64,000 nt of DNA, taken from assembly GCF_002261215.1 (NCBI RefSeq), contig NZ_NEVS01000002.1:1-64000 (forward strand), read 5' to 3'. The number at the start of each line of letters is the position of its first letter. The first letter of the stretch is position 1. A program made the position numbers and the translations under genes. Below, in pieces: positions 55,916-64,000 of this stretch. The notes beneath the pieces were generated by a model. That model was not told the DNA's origin and did not search any database. It saw only the letters and a list, made by a program, of their open reading frames with translations. The DNA comes from Bordetella genomosp. 11. Its GTDB lineage: Bacteria > Pseudomonadota > Gammaproteobacteria > Burkholderiales > Burkholderiaceae_B.

Positions 55916-56896
55916 TCAGTCCACCTTGGCGCCGACTTCCTTCACGACCTTGCCGTACTTGGGGATATCGGCCTCGATCTGGGCCAGCATTTGTTCCGGC
56001 GTAACGGCGACCGGATCGGCGCCCAGGGTCGCGTAGACCGTCTTCACCTCGTCGCTGTTGGCGGCTTCGTTGAAGGCGGCGTTCAGGCGCTTGACGATGG
56101 CCGGCGGCAGATTGGCGGGGCCGAGCACGCCGTTGTACAGGATCACTTCGGCGGCCGGTACGCCGGCTTCCGCGATGGTGGGCACGTCAGGCGCGGCCGC
56201 AATGCGCTTGGGCGTGCTGACCGCCAGCGCGCGCAGCTTGCCGGCTTTCACCTGGGAGATGGCTGGCGGCATGCTGCTCCATGCGTAGGCCACATCGCCC
56301 GACAACAGGGCCTGGATGATGGGGGCGCTGCCCTTGTACGGGATATGGACGGCCTGCACATTGGCCGCGCGGTCCATCATTTCACTGGCAAGGTGGATGA
56401 TGGTTCCGTTGCCTGACGACCCGTAGGCGTAGGTGCCCGGCTTGGATGCGAGCAGGGCGATCAGGCCCTTGACGTCCTTGGCGGGCGAGTCTGCCTTGAC
56501 CACCAGCATCAGCGGGGAACTCGAAACCAGCGAAATGGGCGTGAAGCTCTTGACGGTGTCGAAGGGCAGCTTGGGATACAGGCTGGCATTGATGGCGTGC
56601 GTCGTCGTGTCCTGCAGCAGCAGCGTGTAGCCATCGGGGGCCGAGCGCGCCACGGTGTCGGCCGCGATCGTGGTGCCCGCGCCCGGCCGGTTTTCCACGA
56701 CGATGTTCTGCTTCAGGATCGAGCTGGCCTTGGAGGCGACCGTGCGCGCGATGACATCCGAAATGCCGCCGGGCGGAAAGCCCACGAGGAGGCGGATCGG
56801 CCGGTTGGGATAGTCGTCGGCCTGGGCCCTGGCGCCGGTGCTGGCGGATAGGGCGAAGAGGCAGGCGAAAACGGTCAATAGACTGCGGGTACGCAT
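55916..56896 (-). CDS. Bug/TctC-family periplasmic solute-binding protein
   Basis: The 326-aa protein has a signal peptide (ending TGARAQA) and the tripartite tricarboxylate receptor fold: YPNRPIRLLVGFPPGG, VENRPGAGT, HIPYKGSAPIIQALLSGDV, and VPTIAEAGVP. Such proteins bind organic acids, are very numerous in Bordetella, and many lack a cognate transporter. No TctA/TctB genes lie nearby, so it is probably an orphan. The ligand is unknown. Confidence 0.92.
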   Translation of the reverse strand: MRTRSLLTVFACLFALSASTGARAQADDYPNRPIRLLVGFPPGGISDVIARTVASKASSILKQNIVVENRPGAGTTIAADTVARSAPDGYTLLLQDTTTHAINASLYPKLPFDTVKSFTPISLVSSSPLMLVVKADSPAKDVKGLIALLASKPGTYAYGSSGNGTIIHLASEMMDRAANVQAVHIPYKGSAPIIQALLSGDVAYAWSSMPPAISQVKAGKLRALAVSTPKRIAAAPDVPTIAEAGVPAAEVILYNGVLGPANLPPAIVKRLNAAFNEAANSDEVKTVYATLGADPVAVTPEQMLAQIEADIPKYGKVVKEVGAKVD

Positions 56897-57083
56897 AGAA
56901 ACTCCGAACGGATTTGAATAATCAGGCGGTAGCGCGGCTGGTTCGATGTGCCGCGCGATGACTGCGGACGCTTGCGTCCTTTGTTTTCCCCCACCGCCCG
57001 AACCCCTTGATTTTTTCGGCCCCGGCCATGCCCCCGCGGGCATGGGCCGGTGTCCGGTTGCCACTTGTTCTGCCGTGACCGGT

Positions 57084-57953
57084 TCAGGCGTGTTGGGCCT
57101 GGTACCAGTCCAGTATCTGCGCGCCGGTCATGAACTTCACGTGATCATGGCCCGCGACGTACGCCAATGCTTCCTCGAAATATTTGATCCGGTGCGGCAC
57201 GCCGCTCAGGAAGGGATGGACGGCGATGCCCATGACCCGCACTTGGTCCGCGCCTTCCTGGTAGAGGCGGTCGAAGGTGTCCTTGACGCGAATCAGCAAT
57301 TCGTCGGAAGAGTGGTGCTGCACGGCCACCACGGGGATGTCGTTCAGCTCCAGGGCGTAAGGCATCGCCACCATATCGCCGGTCGCCGTGCGTACCTTGC
57401 AGGGCTGGTCGTCCAGGCACCAGTCCCCGATGTAGCGGATGCCCGCCTCGTGCAGGTAGTCGATGGTTTCCAGGGTCTGCGTCAGTCCCGGGCCAAGCCA
57501 GCCCACGGGTTTCTTGCCGGTGAACTGTTCGATGGTGTCGACCGTGCGCTTGATCATCGCGCGCTGGTCATCCACCTGGTGCGTCGGCATCTGGATAAAG
57601 CCATGGCCCATGAACTCCCAGCCCGACTTGTGGGCTTCCTCCGCGACGCGCGGATAGTTCAGGCAGACACTGCCGTTGATGGACAGTGTCGGTACGATGC
57701 CCAGCTTGTCCAGCGCGGCCTTCAGCCGCCAGAAACCGACACGCATGCCGTATTCGTGCCACGCCCAGTTGGCGATATCGGGCAGCGCCGTGACGCCCGT
57801 GGGCGGCGGCAGTACCTGCCGGGGCATGTAGCGGTCGATCTGCCAGTCCTCGACGTTGACGATGGGCCAGACGATCACGCGCGCCCCGTCGGGCGGGTTC
57901 AGCTTGCGGCGATCGATGATCGCGGAGTAATCGATGCGTTCCTTGGGTATCAT
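57084..57953 (-). CDS. Polysaccharide deacetylase-family hydrolase (PuuE-like)
   Basis: The 289-aa NodB-fold protein has the conserved FMGHGFIQMPTHQ and PVGWLGPGLTQT segments and a late HP in GIAVHPFLSGVPHR. The family includes allantoinases (PuuE) and other C-N hydrolases. The usual first-motif DD aspartates are not obvious, so the metal site may differ. It is divergent from the IclR gene and sits near an amidase; together they hint at use of an amide or N-containing compound. Confidence 0.8.
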   Translation of the reverse strand: MIPKERIDYSAIIDRRKLNPPDGARVIVWPIVNVEDWQIDRYMPRQVLPPPTGVTALPDIANWAWHEYGMRVGFWRLKAALDKLGIVPTLSINGSVCLNYPRVAEEAHKSGWEFMGHGFIQMPTHQVDDQRAMIKRTVDTIEQFTGKKPVGWLGPGLTQTLETIDYLHEAGIRYIGDWCLDDQPCKVRTATGDMVAMPYALELNDIPVVAVQHHSSDELLIRVKDTFDRLYQEGADQVRVMGIAVHPFLSGVPHRIKYFEEALAYVAGHDHVKFMTGAQILDWYQAQHA

Positions 57954-57959
57954 GAATAG

Positions 57960-57972
57960 TCCATATAATGGA
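57960..57972. promoter_or_regulatory. IclR-operator-like site 1
   Basis: The sequence tccatataatgga is an inverted repeat (tccat/atgga), 7 bp from the deacetylase start codon. A close relative lies at 58058-58070. Confidence 0.5.
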
Positions 57973-58057
57973 TGTTTGACCCGGGCATTCCGCCTCTGTA
58001 TTGTTCAGGGCAATGTATTTAGCAGTGAAATACCTGTCAACGATCCTCAATAAAGTA

Positions 58058-58070
58058 TCCATAATCTGGA
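58058..58070. promoter_or_regulatory. IclR-operator-like site 2
   Basis: The sequence tccataatctgga resembles site 1 (same ends, same length), 10 bp before the IclR start. The pair in the divergent region fits binding by the IclR protein encoded next to it. Confidence 0.5.
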
Positions 58071-58080
58071 AATTATCGTC

Positions 58081-58911
58081 GTGGTTAACCCTGAGTCCGT
58101 TGTCGAACCGGATGCGGGCGATATTCTCGCCCCCGGTTTTGCCGCCGGCCCCGCGCCCGGCGGCACGCAAGCCATCCGCCGTGTCGTCGGTGTCCTGAAA
58201 ACGCTGGCGCAACACCAGGAAACCGGCCTGCGCTTCGTCGATGTGGCGCGCCTGTGCGGGCTGGAAGCCCCCACCGCTCACCGCATGCTCAAGGCCCTGG
58301 TGGCAGAGGGCATGGTGTCGCGGGATGCCCGTGGGCGCCGCTATCGGTTGGGTACGCTGGTCTTCGAACTGGGGTTGGTGGCTGCCCCGCAATTCAATTT
58401 GCGCGAACTCTGCGCCGCTTCGCTCCAGCGCCTGGCCGAGGCGACCGGCGACACCGCCTTCCTGTTTATCCGGCGCGGCAACGATGCCGTATGCATCAGC
58501 CGTGTACAGGGGCATTTCCCCATCCAGACGCCCGTGGTTACCGTGGGCAGCCGGCAACCGCTGGGGGTGAACGCGGGAGGATTGGCCATCCTGCTGGCCC
58601 TGGCGCCCGGCGAGGTCGAACGTGTGGTCGAGGCCATCCGGCCGCGGATCGGCGCCTATGGCGAACTGGACGAACGCGACTTGAAAGATGCCATCGCCGC
58701 CGGCCGCGCGCAGGGCTATGCCGCCATCGGCGAAAAGGCCGTGCCCGGCGTAACGGCGATCGGATTGGCGGTACGCAACCCTTTTGGCGCGCCCGTGGCC
58801 GCCCTGGCGATCGCGGCGATTTCCAGCCGCATGACGCCGGCGCGGCAGGCCGCCCTATACCCATTGCTGCGCAACGAAGTGAATGTAATCGGAACCCTCT
58901 TGTATCGGTGA
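58081..58911 (+). CDS. IclR-family transcriptional regulator
   Basis: The 276-aa protein has an N-terminal winged HTH (VVGVLKTLAQHQETGLRFVD and LCGLEAPTAHRMLKALVAEG) and the IclR effector domain (PLGVNAGGLAILLAL, AIGEKAVPGVTAIGLAV). The start is GTG 58081. It is divergent from the deacetylase gene, 4 bp from the amidase gene downstream, and likely controls both. The ligand is unknown. Confidence 0.9.
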   Translation: MVNPESVVEPDAGDILAPGFAAGPAPGGTQAIRRVVGVLKTLAQHQETGLRFVDVARLCGLEAPTAHRMLKALVAEGMVSRDARGRRYRLGTLVFELGLVAAPQFNLRELCAASLQRLAEATGDTAFLFIRRGNDAVCISRVQGHFPIQTPVVTVGSRQPLGVNAGGLAILLALAPGEVERVVEAIRPRIGAYGELDERDLKDAIAAGRAQGYAAIGEKAVPGVTAIGLAVRNPFGAPVAALAIAAISSRMTPARQAALYPLLRNEVNVIGTLLYR

Positions 58912-58915
58912 CCCC

Positions 58916-60139
58916 ATGACAGAAGCGAAAACAGCGCCGGCGCCCGCCGGCGGACGACCGGCGACTTTCGATCCGGCCAATCCCGGCGGCGCCTTCGCGC
59001 CACAAGGCAGGTTCCAGCTGGCGGGCGCGGCCGACGGCCCGCTCGCCCGGCTGCGCGTCGGCGTGAAGGACATGATCGACCTCGAAGGCCGCATCACCGG
59101 TGCCGGCAATCCGGATTGGCTCGCCACGCATGGGGTCGCGACCCGGCATGCGCCCGTGGTGGCGCAATTGCTGGCTGCCGGTGCGGATGTGGTCGGCAAG
59201 ACCATGACGGACGAACTGGCCTACAGCCTGAATGGAGAGAACTTCCATTACGGCACGCCGGTGAACCCGGTCAGCCCCACGCGTATTCCCGGCGGCTCGT
59301 CCTGCGGGTCGGCGGTGGCGGCGGCCAGCGGCTTGTGCGATATCGGGCTGGGTACGGACACCGCCGGTTCCATCCGCCTGCCGGCGACCTTCTGCGGCGC
59401 CTGGGGCCTGCGGCCCACGCATGGGGCCGTGTCGAGCGAGGGCGTGGTACCGCTGGCGCCCAGTTACGACGTCGTCGGCTGGATCACGCGCGATGCCGCT
59501 ACGCTGGCGCGCGTCGGGCAAACCGTGCTGCCCGCGGCGGCCGCCGGCCAGGGCGGCCTGCCCGGGCGGCTGCTGGTGGCCGACGATGCCTGGTCGCTGG
59601 CGTCCGAGGACGTGCGGCAAGGCCTGGCCAAGCCCCAGGAAAGCATGATGGAAAAGTTCGGCGTCGTGGAACATGTGACCCTCGCGGACGAAGGATTGCT
59701 GGCCTGGCAGCAGGTCTTCCGGGTGATACAGGGGCGCGAGGTCTGGGCCGCGCACGGCGAATGGATCACGCGCCATGCGCCGCGTTTCGGTCCGGATATC
59801 GGCGAGCGCTTCAAGTGGGCCTCGACGATCACGGCCGACGAGGCGCAGTCCGCCGCCGCGGAGCGCCGGCGGATCGCCGCGCGCCTGGACGACTTGCTGG
59901 GAGATGCGGTTCTTTGCCTGCCGACCGTTTCTTTCGTCGCGCCGGTCAAGGGTTCCCCCACGGCCGCGGAGGACCGTACACGCGCCCTGTGCCTGCTTTG
60001 CATCGCCAGCCTGGCGGGCTTGCCGCAACTGACCATGCCCGTGGTTGTGGGGAACCAGTATGCCGTGGGCTTGTCTTTGATCGCGGCGCGCGGGCGCGAC
60101 CGCGCGCTGCTCGACTGCGCAATGCGTATTTCGTCGTAG
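58916..60139 (+). CDS. Amidase-signature family hydrolase
   Basis: The 407-aa enzyme shows the Ser-cisSer-Lys triad regions: Lys in VGVKDMIDLEG, the Ser run in PGGSSCGSAVAAASG (cysteine where Ser or Gly is usual), and the nucleophile in GTDTAGSIRLPATFCG. It hydrolyses an amide; AtzF- and indole-acetamide-type relatives exist, and the substrate cannot be assigned. It forms an operon with the IclR gene. Confidence 0.87.
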   Translation: MTEAKTAPAPAGGRPATFDPANPGGAFAPQGRFQLAGAADGPLARLRVGVKDMIDLEGRITGAGNPDWLATHGVATRHAPVVAQLLAAGADVVGKTMTDELAYSLNGENFHYGTPVNPVSPTRIPGGSSCGSAVAAASGLCDIGLGTDTAGSIRLPATFCGAWGLRPTHGAVSSEGVVPLAPSYDVVGWITRDAATLARVGQTVLPAAAAGQGGLPGRLLVADDAWSLASEDVRQGLAKPQESMMEKFGVVEHVTLADEGLLAWQQVFRVIQGREVWAAHGEWITRHAPRFGPDIGERFKWASTITADEAQSAAAERRRIAARLDDLLGDAVLCLPTVSFVAPVKGSPTAAEDRTRALCLLCIASLAGLPQLTMPVVVGNQYAVGLSLIAARGRDRALLDCAMRISS

Positions 60140-60244
60140 ATCTGGCGATACACTGCCTGTCGCTGCACGTCCCAGCGCGGTCCTGCCGGCGGCCATCCCG
60201 ATGCCTCGGCCGGTGCCGCACCTCGCCATTTACAGGAGCCACCG

Positions 60245-60793
60245 ATGTCCGACACGCTTTCCGCAGCTTCCCACGGTCCGGCCCGGTATAGCCGGCCCGC
60301 GATCATTCTGCATTGGCTGATTTTTCTCGTGGTCGCGCTGGCGTTGTTCGCCATCGAAATCAGAGGCCCGCGTGGCAGCGATTCGCGAGCCTTCTGGACC
60401 GGTATCCACATGTGGGCTGGCGTGACGGTTCTATGCCTGACGGTGGCGCGGCTGGTGTGGCGACTGGTCCATGGCGCGCCCGCGGCCGAACAAGGCGGAG
60501 GCTGGCTGCAAACCTGTGCGCGCTCGCTGCACTGGCTTTTCTATATCCTGCTGATCGCGCAGCCCTTGCTGGGTATCCTGATGATCAATTCCGATGGCCA
60601 TCCCGTACGGCTGATGGGTACGGGGATTTCCATTTCGCTTATCGGAGAAAACGGTCTTGCCGATACCCTGGAGGACATCCATGAATTCGTCGGCAATACG
60701 CTGTACTACCTGATCGGGCTGCATGCGCTTGCGGCGCTGTGGCATCAGTACGTCCTGAAGGACGGCACCCTGCGCAAGATGCTGTGGCGTTAA
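60245..60793 (+). CDS. Cytochrome b561-family protein
   Basis: The 182-aa inner-membrane protein has four hydrophobic helices with the haem-ligand histidines expected in ILHWLIFLVV, GIHMWAG, LHWLFYILLIAQP and LHALAALWHQYV. Such proteins move electrons from the quinone pool or superoxide. It stands alone, 105 bp after the amidase gene. Confidence 0.9.
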   Translation: MSDTLSAASHGPARYSRPAIILHWLIFLVVALALFAIEIRGPRGSDSRAFWTGIHMWAGVTVLCLTVARLVWRLVHGAPAAEQGGGWLQTCARSLHWLFYILLIAQPLLGILMINSDGHPVRLMGTGISISLIGENGLADTLEDIHEFVGNTLYYLIGLHALAALWHQYVLKDGTLRKMLWR

Positions 60794-60908
60794 AGCTCAA
60801 AGGGCTGGACGGCGCTTGCCCGCCGTCCAGCCCCGCGCGCGGTCGCGTCAAGCCCGTGCATGCGACACCGCCCGCGCAATCCGCAGGTCGCGGCGGCTTC
60901 CAGCCGCG

Positions 60909-61619
60909 TCAGCCCCGTACGTAGTAGATACGCATCGCCTGCTGCTTTTGCGCCGAGTCCATCACTTTGATGGTGACGCCGCGCGCGATGAATCCGTCGG
61001 GCAATTGCAGCGTGCCGCTAAGGTTGTCGAAGCGGTCCATGTCGATGGGCAAGGCATCCGGCGTGATGGTGCCGCTGCGGCCGTTCGGATAACGGCCTTC
61101 GATGGCGAACTCCATGGTGCCCTTGAACGGTACACCGGCCGTGTCCTTGTCGCGCATGACCAGCACCTGGTAAGTAAGTTGCCCGGGCTGGCGCGACAGC
61201 GTTGCCGACCGTATGCCGATGGGACCGCCGCGGGGATCCGGCGGCACGGCGTCCTGGAACAGCGCGAGATCCTTGTTCAAGCCCTGGATCTGCTGGCGCG
61301 CCTGCGCCAGGTCCGCCGTCAGCTTGTCGTGCGTGGCGCGCGCGGCGTCACGCTGCTGGGTGAGTTCCTCGACCTGGCCTTGCAGGCGCTGGCGGTCGAT
61401 ATTGGCGGCGCTGAGCTCGCCATGCAACTGTTCGGATTGCTCGACCGTAAGCCGTTGCGGGCCATAGTTGGTTTGCAGGAACAATACGCCGCCGGCGCCC
61501 AGCACAATACCGGCCAGCATGAGTACCAGCCAGCGCGGCATGCGCCGCGAACGTTTTCCGGGTTGATAAACCGAAGGTTTGAAAACCGCGCGCTGCGACC
61601 GTCCGAACATCCCATCCAT
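60909..61619 (-). CDS. DUF6776-type membrane-anchored protein
   Basis: The 236-aa protein has one N-terminal transmembrane helix (about 29-49), a coiled coil (about 62-110), then a beta-rich domain (LTYQVLVMRDKDTAGVPFKG, and RGVTIKVMDSAQKQQAMRIY). It resembles the DUF6776 family, conserved in betaproteobacteria. No function is known. Confidence 0.75.
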   Translation of the reverse strand: MDGMFGRSQRAVFKPSVYQPGKRSRRMPRWLVLMLAGIVLGAGGVLFLQTNYGPQRLTVEQSEQLHGELSAANIDRQRLQGQVEELTQQRDAARATHDKLTADLAQARQQIQGLNKDLALFQDAVPPDPRGGPIGIRSATLSRQPGQLTYQVLVMRDKDTAGVPFKGTMEFAIEGRYPNGRSGTITPDALPIDMDRFDNLSGTLQLPDGFIARGVTIKVMDSAQKQQAMRIYYVRG

Positions 61620-61903
61620 CCAAAAAAGAAAACGCCCCTATGCTGCACCGGCAAGTCCGCCGGCTGCTCCACGGGCCTTTTTGCCTTGGAGCGGCCCTGG
61701 ACGAGAAAACAAGCCTTGCCTGACGTCCCGCCGCCGGGGCTGGCGGTCTGGTAATGGCGCGGTTCGCATGAGTGCCGTGCCCGTCGACCAGGCCGCCCGG
61801 AGGGCGTGCCGATCGATGAAAGCCTGAAAGGATAACCCGCCGGGCCATGGCTTAGCTATTTCGACAAGCCTGGTTGCCTACCTTGATATTGTGAAATATC
61901 CCG
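61620..61903. other. Intergenic, no clear feature
   Basis: About 280 bp between the DUF6776-type gene and murU. No gene or clear RNA was recognised. Confidence 0.4.
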
Positions 61904-62599
61904 TCAGGCCCGGTCGCCGCCCCGCAGGCTGGCATCCAGGTCGGCCAGGCGCCGGGGTGTGCCGACATCCACCCAGCGCCCCCCGTGGCGTCCACCGCGC
62001 ACCGTGTGCCGCGCGATGGCCTGCGCCAGCAAGGGACCGAGGCGCGCGGGGGCACCCGGCGTTATGCCGGCAAACAGGGCCGGGTGGTAAATGCCGATGC
62101 CGGAGAATGTCAGGCGTAGCCCTTCCGTGGGATGCAGGCTGCCGTCCGGCCTGGCCAGGAAGTCGCCGGCAGGGTGGTGTTCGGGGTTATCGACCATCAG
62201 CAACCACGCCAGCGTCGCGACGCCATCGATGTCCCGCGCCAGGGCGGGTGCCTGTGCCGGGTCCCAGTCGCACCAGACATCGCCGTTGATCACCAGGAAA
62301 GGCGACGCGCCGAGCAGCGGCAGGGCCAGGGCGATGCCGCCGGCCGTCTCCAGCGCCGTGCCTTCGCGGGAATACGCCAGCCGGGCGCCGTAGGCAGAGC
62401 CGTCGCCCAGCGCCGCTTCCAGCCGATCCCCCAGCCAGGCGTGGTTGATGACGATGTCTTTTATGCCGGCCGCGACCAGCCGTTCGATATGCCAGGCGAT
62501 CAGCGGCTTGCCGCCCGCCTGCAGCAGCGGCTTGGGCAGGGTGTCGGTCAATGGCCGCATGCGCTCGCCACGGCCTGCCGCCAGGATCATGGCGCGCAT
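61904..62599 (-). CDS. murU: N-acetylmuramate-1-phosphate uridylyltransferase
   Basis: The 231-aa nucleotidyltransferase begins MRAMILAAGRGERMRPLTD with the KPLLQAGGKPLI motif, and has NGDVWCDWD for metal binding. It makes UDP-MurNAc from MurNAc-1-P in the cell-wall recycling shortcut that bypasses MurA. The gene overlaps amgK by one base (TGATG), so the two are coupled. Complete. Confidence 0.93.
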   Translation of the reverse strand: MRAMILAAGRGERMRPLTDTLPKPLLQAGGKPLIAWHIERLVAAGIKDIVINHAWLGDRLEAALGDGSAYGARLAYSREGTALETAGGIALALPLLGASPFLVINGDVWCDWDPAQAPALARDIDGVATLAWLLMVDNPEHHPAGDFLARPDGSLHPTEGLRLTFSGIGIYHPALFAGITPGAPARLGPLLAQAIARHTVRGGRHGGRWVDVGTPRRLADLDASLRGGDRA

Positions 62600-63639
62600 C
62601 AGAAGGTGTATCCCACCGTGGGCTGGCGGTCGTCCAGTTTATCGAGCAGGCGCAGCAGGGGCGAGAACGCGCCATAGCGGCCCGCCACCTGACGGACGTA
62701 GGTGTTGACGCGGGGTATGTGCGCCAGGTAACCGGCTTTGCCGTCGCGGTGGTGCAGGCGCGCGAATACGCCCAGGATGCGCAGATTGCGCTGCAGCCCC
62801 ATCCACTCGTAGGCACGATGGAAATCGGCGAAATCCGCCGCTACCGGCAAGCCCGCCGCGCGCGCCATTTCCCAGTATCGGATGGCCCAGTCCAGTTGCT
62901 GCGGCTCTTCCCAGGTGGTGCGGGCGTCGGTCACCAGCGAAGCCAGGTCATAGGTGATGGGGCCGGCCAGCGCATCCTGGAAATCGATAATGCCGGGGTT
63001 TGGCCCGTAGCGGTCGCCATCGGTTGCCATCAGGTTGGGCGAGTGGAAGTCCCGATGCACAAGCACGGACGGTTGCGTGCCGTTGGCGGTGGATAGCAGC
63101 GAGAAGACGCCCTGCAATGCCTCTTGAGAGGCGGGGTCCAGCGTCATGCCGTGATGCCGCGCGACGTACCAGGTGGGGAACAGTTCCAGTTCCGTCATGA
63201 GCCGGCCGCTGTCGTACTGCGCGAGGCCGCGGACGGATGCCTGCTGCATGCGTACCAGCGCGGCCAGGGCTTGCCGATACAGCGTTTGCAGCGTCGCGTC
63301 GTCCAACCCTTCCTGGATGCGCTGGTAGTATGTGCACGGACCGAGGTCGGACAGCAGCAGGAAGCCCTGTCCCTGGTCCTGGGCCAGGATGGCGGGCACA
63401 TTCAGCCCGGCATCGCGCAGCAGGCCGGCGACGTGCAGGAACGGGCCGGTATCCTCATGGCCCGGCGGCGCATCCATGACGATGACGGACCCGGCGCCGG
63501 CATCCAGCCGGAAGTAACGGCGAAAACTGGCGTCGCTGGACGCGGGACGCAAGGTATCGTGCTGCAGGGCCAGGGATGCGGGCAGGCCGCGCAGCCAATG
63601 GCGCAGCGCGTCCAGGCGGGAATCGGCGGAGGTGGACAA
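62599..63639 (-). CDS. amgK: N-acetylmuramate/N-acetylglucosamine anomeric kinase
   Basis: The 346-aa kinase of the aminoglycoside-phosphotransferase fold has the Brenner-type motif VLVHRDFHSPNLM and the metal-binding IIDFQDALAGP. It phosphorylates MurNAc at C1 for MurU. The start at 63639 faces the lptD gene across a ~195-bp divergent promoter region, the usual order. Confidence 0.93.
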   Translation of the reverse strand: MSTSADSRLDALRHWLRGLPASLALQHDTLRPASSDASFRRYFRLDAGAGSVIVMDAPPGHEDTGPFLHVAGLLRDAGLNVPAILAQDQGQGFLLLSDLGPCTYYQRIQEGLDDATLQTLYRQALAALVRMQQASVRGLAQYDSGRLMTELELFPTWYVARHHGMTLDPASQEALQGVFSLLSTANGTQPSVLVHRDFHSPNLMATDGDRYGPNPGIIDFQDALAGPITYDLASLVTDARTTWEEPQQLDWAIRYWEMARAAGLPVAADFADFHRAYEWMGLQRNLRILGVFARLHHRDGKAGYLAHIPRVNTYVRQVAGRYGAFSPLLRLLDKLDDRQPTVGYTF

Positions 63640-63835
63640 GGAAACGACCTGTAGGCGGAAAGTGGCGATTTTCGGGGTGCGGGCGTCCGGTTATACGGCG
63701 ATATCGCGCATGCCGGCAAACCCGCGGCTGCGCTGACGCTCAGCTTATCTATAATACCGGCTCTTCGCGGGTTTCACGGGATGGGCGTAGCCCGCCGTTC
63801 CAGCCGCATTGCCCTTTTTTCAGGTCTCCTCGTAC

Positions 63836-64000
63836 GTGCGCATCGTCCGGTCGTTGATCCTATTCCTTGCTGGCGCGGTCTCTGTCGCCCAGGCCCAAGT
63901 CGCAACGGATACGTCAGCGAATTCGAAGTCGTCGGCGCCGTCTGTTTCCCAAAGCGGATCGCCGGATGTCGAAGTCCTGGGGCTGCGCTCGTCGCCCAGG
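63836..64000 (+). CDS. lptD: LPS-assembly protein LptD, N-terminal part (cut by window end)
   Basis: GTG 63836 opens a frame that runs to the last base (55 codons). It begins with a signal peptide (VRSLILFLAGAVSVAQAQ) and a Ser-rich segment. Divergent position beside amgK is where lptD lies in Bordetella-type genomes, which supports the call; the diagnostic barrel lies outside the window. Confidence 0.7.
   Translation, partial: MRIVRSLILFLAGAVSVAQAQVATDTSANSKSSAPSVSQSGSPDVEVLGLRSSPR

Noticed and set aside
1..64000. CRISPR arrays
   Set aside because: No regularly spaced repeats were seen; the only tandem repeat is the 60-bp coding one at 22558-22715.

Overview
The window joins two kinds of DNA. 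From about 43.07 kb to the right end it is ordinary Bordetella/Achromobacter-type (Burkholderiales, Alcaligenaceae) chromosome: a tRNA-Gly(GCC) gene, murB, dapB, bamE, fur, recN, nadK, hrcA, hemH, grpE, a thioredoxin-fold gene, dnaK, dnaJ, a Bug/TctC binding protein, a polysaccharide deacetylase, an IclR regulator with an amidase, a cytochrome b561, a DUF6776-like protein, murU, amgK and the first 55 codons of lptD. The gene order, the BamE with its long Pro/Ala/Gly tail and the Bug protein are what suggest this family; the species cannot be named from sequence alone.

From position 1 to about 43.09 kb the DNA is the right part of an ICEclc-like integrative and conjugative element. Its 644-aa tyrosine integrase lies next to the tRNA-Gly gene, whose 3' end is the attachment site. 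A MobH-type (TraI_2) relaxase lies near the left edge. The rest of the conjugation module and the other att copy must lie left of the window.

Layout of the element. 0-4 kb: an IS110/IS1111-type element, the relaxase, and one or two uncharacterised small genes. 4-8.4 kb: an insertion and deletion scar made of an IS21 remnant, a broken esterase, a 3'-truncated IS3 element and the 3' end of a tRNA-Thr gene with its terminator. 8.4-12 kb: a leftward TetR / DUF4105 / lipoprotein-hydrolase operon. 12.2-19 kb: a rightward four-gene efflux system (TolC-like lipoprotein, HlyD-type adaptor, RbbA-like double ABC protein, ABC-2 permease). 19-29.5 kb: polyhydroxyalkanoate and acyl-phosphate genes (phasin, PhaB, DUF3141 protein, MaoC-Pta fusion, SDR, acetate kinase, GltS-type transporter, PHA synthase). 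29.6-31.3 kb: universal stress protein and LpxR-like lipid A deacylase. 31.3-37.6 kb: PRPP-synthetase-like protein, phosphoketolase, beta-CASP ribonuclease-like protein and an archaeal-AMP-phosphorylase-like enzyme, closely spaced. 37.7-40.9 kb: LysR regulator, XRE regulator, a LysR effector domain without HTH, and a frameshifted DyP peroxidase. 40.9-42.9 kb: integrase.

The most interesting unit is the metabolic cargo at 19-37.6 kb. Read together, it could turn RNA or nucleotides and pentose phosphates into acetyl phosphate (nuclease, then NMP phosphorylase, then pentose phosphate, then phosphoketolase). Acetyl phosphate could then become ATP (AckA) or acetyl-CoA (Pta domain), the second feeding PHB storage (PhaB, PhaC, phasin, DUF3141). 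This would be a transferable starvation or low-oxygen carbon and energy module. Each enzyme call rests on visible family motifs; the joint pathway is inference.
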